Below are positions 61,415-64,000 of a DNA stretch of 64,000 nucleotides, one piece after another; within the stretch, counting starts at the first letter, position 1; each line of letters opens with the position of its first letter. Source of the stretch: Arthrobacter russicus (lineage in GTDB: Bacteria > Actinomycetota > Actinomycetes > Actinomycetales > Micrococcaceae). A program made the position numbers and the translations under genes. The stretch covers positions 3,534,001 through 3,598,000 of the forward strand of contig NZ_JAVDQF010000001.1 of assembly GCF_031454135.1 (NCBI RefSeq), written 5' to 3'. The notes beneath the pieces are model-generated. The model was not told where the DNA came from, did no database searches, and saw only the letters and a list, made by a program, of their open reading frames with translations.

Positions 61415-62932
61415 GTGCAATCACTCTTTCGCAAGCCTCCCGGGTCCAGACTGTTCCGAGCCAAAAACCCTCTGATCGCGGTGTTCGCGACCGTGCTGAC
61501 CGCGGTCGTGGTGATCTTCGGGACCGGGTTCTTCGGCCTCGGTGCGGCCAATGCGCAGCCGGCGCCGGGAGCCGTGCAATCGGCCTCGGTGCAAGGCAAA
61601 ACCTTCACGATCGGCACGGACACCACCTTCGCGCCGTTCGAGTTCCGGGACGGCAACGGCAATTTGGCCGGCATCGACATGGACCTGATCCGGACCATCG
61701 CCAAGGACCAGGGCTTCAACGTCGAGATCAAATCGCTGGGCTTCAACGCGGCGCTTCAGGCGCTCAGCTCCGGGCAGGTCGACGGTGTGATCGCGGGCAT
61801 GTCGATCACCGACACCCGCAAGCAGGTGTACGACTTCTCCGAGCCGTACTTCGATTCCGGCGTGCAGATGGCGGTGGCGAAGAACGACGAGACGACCAAG
61901 GGGTACGGGGATCTGCGCGGCAAGACCGTGGCAGCGAAGACCGGCAGCGAAGGCGAGAGCTACGCCAAGTCGATCGCCGACCAGTACGGCTTCACGGTCA
62001 AATCGCTGGACCAGTCGGCCACGATGTACGAGCTGGTGAAATCCGGAAACGCCGTCGCGGTGTTCGACGACTACCCGGTATTGGCCTACGGCATCGCGCA
62101 GAACAACGGACTGAAAACCGTCACCGACAAAGTTCCGGGGGCTTCCTACGGCTTCGCGGTGAACAAAGGGCAGAATCCGGATCTGCTCGCGGCGTTCAAC
62201 GACGGTCTGGCCAAACTCAAAGCCAATGGGGAGTACCAGAAGCTGCTGGACACCTACCTCAAGGCGCCGCCGGCGGCCGCGACCTCGTTCTGGGAGCTGC
62301 TTGCGCAGAGCATGCCGGCGCTGCTGAGCGGTTTGGGCAACACCTTGCTGGTCACCGTGATCTCGTTCGCGTTCGCGATGCTCCTGGGCTTGTTGTTCGG
62401 CTTCCTCAAGGTGTCGCACAATGTACTGCTGCGCGGCATCGCGACCACCTTCGTGAACGTCTTCCGCGGCACGCCCTTGCTGGTCCAAGCATTTTTCTTC
62501 TACTTCGGCATCCCGCAATTGACCGGGCAGCCGATCAACATCTGGGTGGCCGGGGTGCTGACCCTGGCGCTGAATTCCGGGGCCTATGTCACCGAAATCG
62601 TCCGCGGCGGCATCCAATCGGTCGATCCGGGACAGCTCGAAGCCAGCCGGAGTCTCGGCCTGGGTTATCTGACCTCGATGCGCAAGGTCGTGGTGCCCCA
62701 GGCGTTCAAGATCATGACGCCGTCATTGATCAACCAGTTGGTGATCCTGCTCAAGGATTCCTCCTTGCTGCTGGCCATCGGCTTCGCCGAACTGCTCTAT
62801 CAGGGCCAGCAGATCTACGCCGGCAACTTCCGGGTGGCGGAGACCCTGCTGATCGTCGGCGTGATGTACTTCATCGTGATCATGGCGCTGACCAAACTCG
62901 CCAACGTCGTGGACAAGAAGGTCAACAAATGA
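61415..62932 (+). CDS. Polar amino-acid ABC transporter, fused substrate-binding protein and permease
   Basis: The first half is a family 3 solute-binding protein behind a signal-anchor ([25 protein letters not shown]): [52 protein letters not shown]. The second half (from about residue 290) is a HisM/GlnP-type permease with [14 protein letters not shown] and the EAA loop region [24 protein letters not shown]. Binding and permease parts are fused as in lactococcal GlnPQ, so the receptor is tethered. Substrate is probably glutamine or another polar amino acid, in keeping with the adjacent glnA2-glnE, but that is inference. Confidence 0.9.
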   Translation: MQSLFRKPPGSRLFRAKNPLIAVFATVLTAVVVIFGTGFFGLGAANAQPAPGAVQSASVQGKTFTIGTDTTFAPFEFRDGNGNLAGIDMDLIRTIAKDQGFNVEIKSLGFNAALQALSSGQVDGVIAGMSITDTRKQVYDFSEPYFDSGVQMAVAKNDETTKGYGDLRGKTVAAKTGSEGESYAKSIADQYGFTVKSLDQSATMYELVKSGNAVAVFDDYPVLAYGIAQNNGLKTVTDKVPGASYGFAVNKGQNPDLLAAFNDGLAKLKANGEYQKLLDTYLKAPPAAATSFWELLAQSMPALLSGLGNTLLVTVISFAFAMLLGLLFGFLKVSHNVLLRGIATTFVNVFRGTPLLVQAFFFYFGIPQLTGQPINIWVAGVLTLALNSGAYVTEIVRGGIQSVDPGQLEASRSLGLGYLTSMRKVVVPQAFKIMTPSLINQLVILLKDSSLLLAIGFAELLYQGQQIYAGNFRVAETLLIVGVMYFIVIMALTKLANVVDKKVNK

Positions 62933-63681
62933 GCGTGCCCACAGCCCAGAACCCAGCCAAGATCGCGGTACACGGTTTGCATAAGACCTTCGGCGCCAAT
63001 CAGGTGCTCAAGGGCATCGATGCGCAGATCGCGGAAGGCGAGGTGGTCTGCGTGATCGGCCCGTCCGGTTCCGGGAAATCGACGTTCTTGCGCTGCCTGA
63101 ACAAGCTCGAGGAGATCACCGGCGGCACTGTGGTGGTCGACGGATTCGATCTGACCGACGCGACGATCGATCTGAACCAGGTCCGCCAGCGCATCGGCAT
63201 GGTGTTCCAGCACTTCAACCTGTTCCCGCACATGACGGTGCTGGAGAACATCATGCTGGCTCCGGTGGAATTGAAGAAACTGTCGAAGCCGCAGGCCCGC
63301 GCCAAAGCCGTGGAGTTGTTGGAGCGGGTCGGCCTGGCCGAGAAGGCGGATGCCCGGCCAGCCTCCTTGTCCGGCGGGCAGAAGCAGCGCGTGGCGATCG
63401 CCAGGGCGTTGGCAATGGCCCCCGGGATCATGCTCTTCGACGAAGCGACCAGTGCGCTCGATCCGGAAATGGTCGGCGAGGTGCTGCAGGTGATCAAGGA
63501 TCTGGCTGCCGAGGGAATGACCATGGTGGTGGTGACCCATGAAATGGGTTTCGCCCGGGAGGTTTCCGACCGGGTGATCTTCATGGCGGACGGCGTGATT
63601 TGCGAAGAGGGCACTCCCGAGCAGATTTTCGGCGCTCCGCAACAACCCCGATTGCAGGATTTCCTCGCCAAGGTGCTCTGA
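62929..63681 (+). CDS. Amino-acid ABC transporter ATP-binding protein
   Basis: Walker [22 protein letters not shown]-loop [14 protein letters not shown], signature [15 protein letters not shown], Walker [15 protein letters not shown] and H-loop [13 protein letters not shown] are all typical of GlnQ/HisP-type ATPases. ATG overlaps the stop of the permease gene (ATGA). It energises the transporter encoded just upstream. Confidence 0.95.
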   Translation: MSVPTAQNPAKIAVHGLHKTFGANQVLKGIDAQIAEGEVVCVIGPSGSGKSTFLRCLNKLEEITGGTVVVDGFDLTDATIDLNQVRQRIGMVFQHFNLFPHMTVLENIMLAPVELKKLSKPQARAKAVELLERVGLAEKADARPASLSGGQKQRVAIARALAMAPGIMLFDEATSALDPEMVGEVLQVIKDLAAEGMTMVVVTHEMGFAREVSDRVIFMADGVICEEGTPEQIFGAPQQPRLQDFLAKVL

Positions 63682-64000
63682 GTGCTGGAACTGCTTCTGC
63701 TCGAGGACGTTCCGGATGCCGAGCGGGCCGCGTTGGAGGCCGGGATCGCCGGACTGGCGATGCTGCCGGGCCAGGAGGCTTTCGTGTCCGGTCCGGAACG
63801 GTTGCTCCGTGCCGCGGCAGCGGATCCGGATCGGAAGCTCTTTGCGATCCAGTACCAGGACGAAGTGGTCGGCACCGGAACCTTGCACCGCGGCGGCGGC
63901 GCGGCCGCGCTCGGCTGGCCCGGCGACTGGGTGTTGCTGCGCGGTCTGCTGATCGCCGCGCCAGGGCAGGGCCGGGGTTATGGCAGTGCGGCGGCGGCTG
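63682..64000 (+). CDS. GNAT-family N-acetyltransferase (partial, 3' end outside window)
   Basis: The frame opens with GTG directly after the ABC ATPase stop and runs to the window end: 106 codons. The acetyl-CoA pyrophosphate loop starts at LLIAAPGQGRGYGSA, with a preceding beta region (KLFAIQYQDEVVGTGTL) typical of GNAT. Substrate unknown. It is probably in the transporter operon. Confidence 0.7.
   Translation, partial: MLELLLLEDVPDAERAALEAGIAGLAMLPGQEAFVSGPERLLRAAAADPDRKLFAIQYQDEVVGTGTLHRGGGAAALGWPGDWVLLRGLLIAAPGQGRGYGSAAAA

Noticed and set aside
61415-62932. Wrongly merged substrate-binding and permease genes
   Set aside because: The frame is continuous through both domains with no stop or ribosome-binding site between, and such fusions are known for GlnPQ-type importers.
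1-64000. tRNA, rRNA, CRISPR arrays, prophage genes
   Set aside because: I looked for cloverleaf-like GGTTCGAATCC arms, regularly spaced repeats and phage structural genes and found none that hold up.

Overview
The window is a GC-rich actinobacterial chromosome segment, most likely from the Micrococcaceae (Arthrobacter-like). Support comes from codon bias, the FtsA-less dcw cluster with sepF, yggT and divIVA downstream, the aroG/pknL/Rv2175c/idsA block familiar from mycobacteria, a glnA2-glnE pair, and a MurE without the diaminopimelate DNPR motif (suggesting L-lysine peptidoglycan). Species cannot be named. I saw no rRNA, tRNA, CRISPR array, IS element or prophage.

Layout. 1-8857: end of pyruvate carboxylase, a MinD-like ATPase, long-chain acyl-CoA synthetase, ROK glucokinase, esterase plus small membrane protein, a frameshifted PlsC-type acyltransferase, and class II DAHP synthase. 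8858-10033: one lower-GC gene (winged-helix/DUF559 nuclease-like protein) bracketed by two related 77-nt palindromic repeats. 10034-17992: PASTA kinase PknL, LysM transglycosylase, Rv2175c-type DNA-binding protein, polyprenyl synthase with a lipoprotein, DNA polymerase IV and a DUF3040 protein. 17993-40759: the division and cell-wall (dcw) cluster mraZ-rsmH-ftsL-ftsI-murE-murF-mraY-murD-ftsW-murG-murC-ftsQ-ftsZ-pgeF-yggS-sepF-yggT-divIVA, then lspA, rluD and a membrane protein. 40760-46941: dnaE, a membrane protein, hisD and nrdR. 46942-55953: exported hydrolases, a lipoprotein, SDR, polyphosphate glucokinase, methionine aminopeptidase, a SPOR-like mini-protein, a P-loop kinase and an anchored protein. 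55954-64000: panB, glnA2-glnE, an amino-acid ABC transporter and the start of a GNAT gene.

How the genes work together. The centre makes and divides the cell wall: Mur enzymes build UDP-MurNAc-pentapeptide, MraY and MurG make lipid II, FtsW and FtsI polymerise it at the septum, and FtsZ, SepF, FtsQ, FtsL and DivIVA place the machinery. PknL and the LysM enzyme upstream also act on or sense wall material. The right edge handles nitrogen (GlnA2, GlnE, polar amino-acid import).

The most striking regulatory features are a recurring TANNNT-N6-start architecture implying leaderless mRNAs for about ten genes, 10-bp-period GTGGA boxes before mraZ (probable MraZ sites), a paired NrdR box before nrdR, an inverted repeat on the ftsZ promoter, and a set of long-stem, 13-16-nt-loop hairpins at gene ends, two of which are homologous copies flanking the DUF559 gene.
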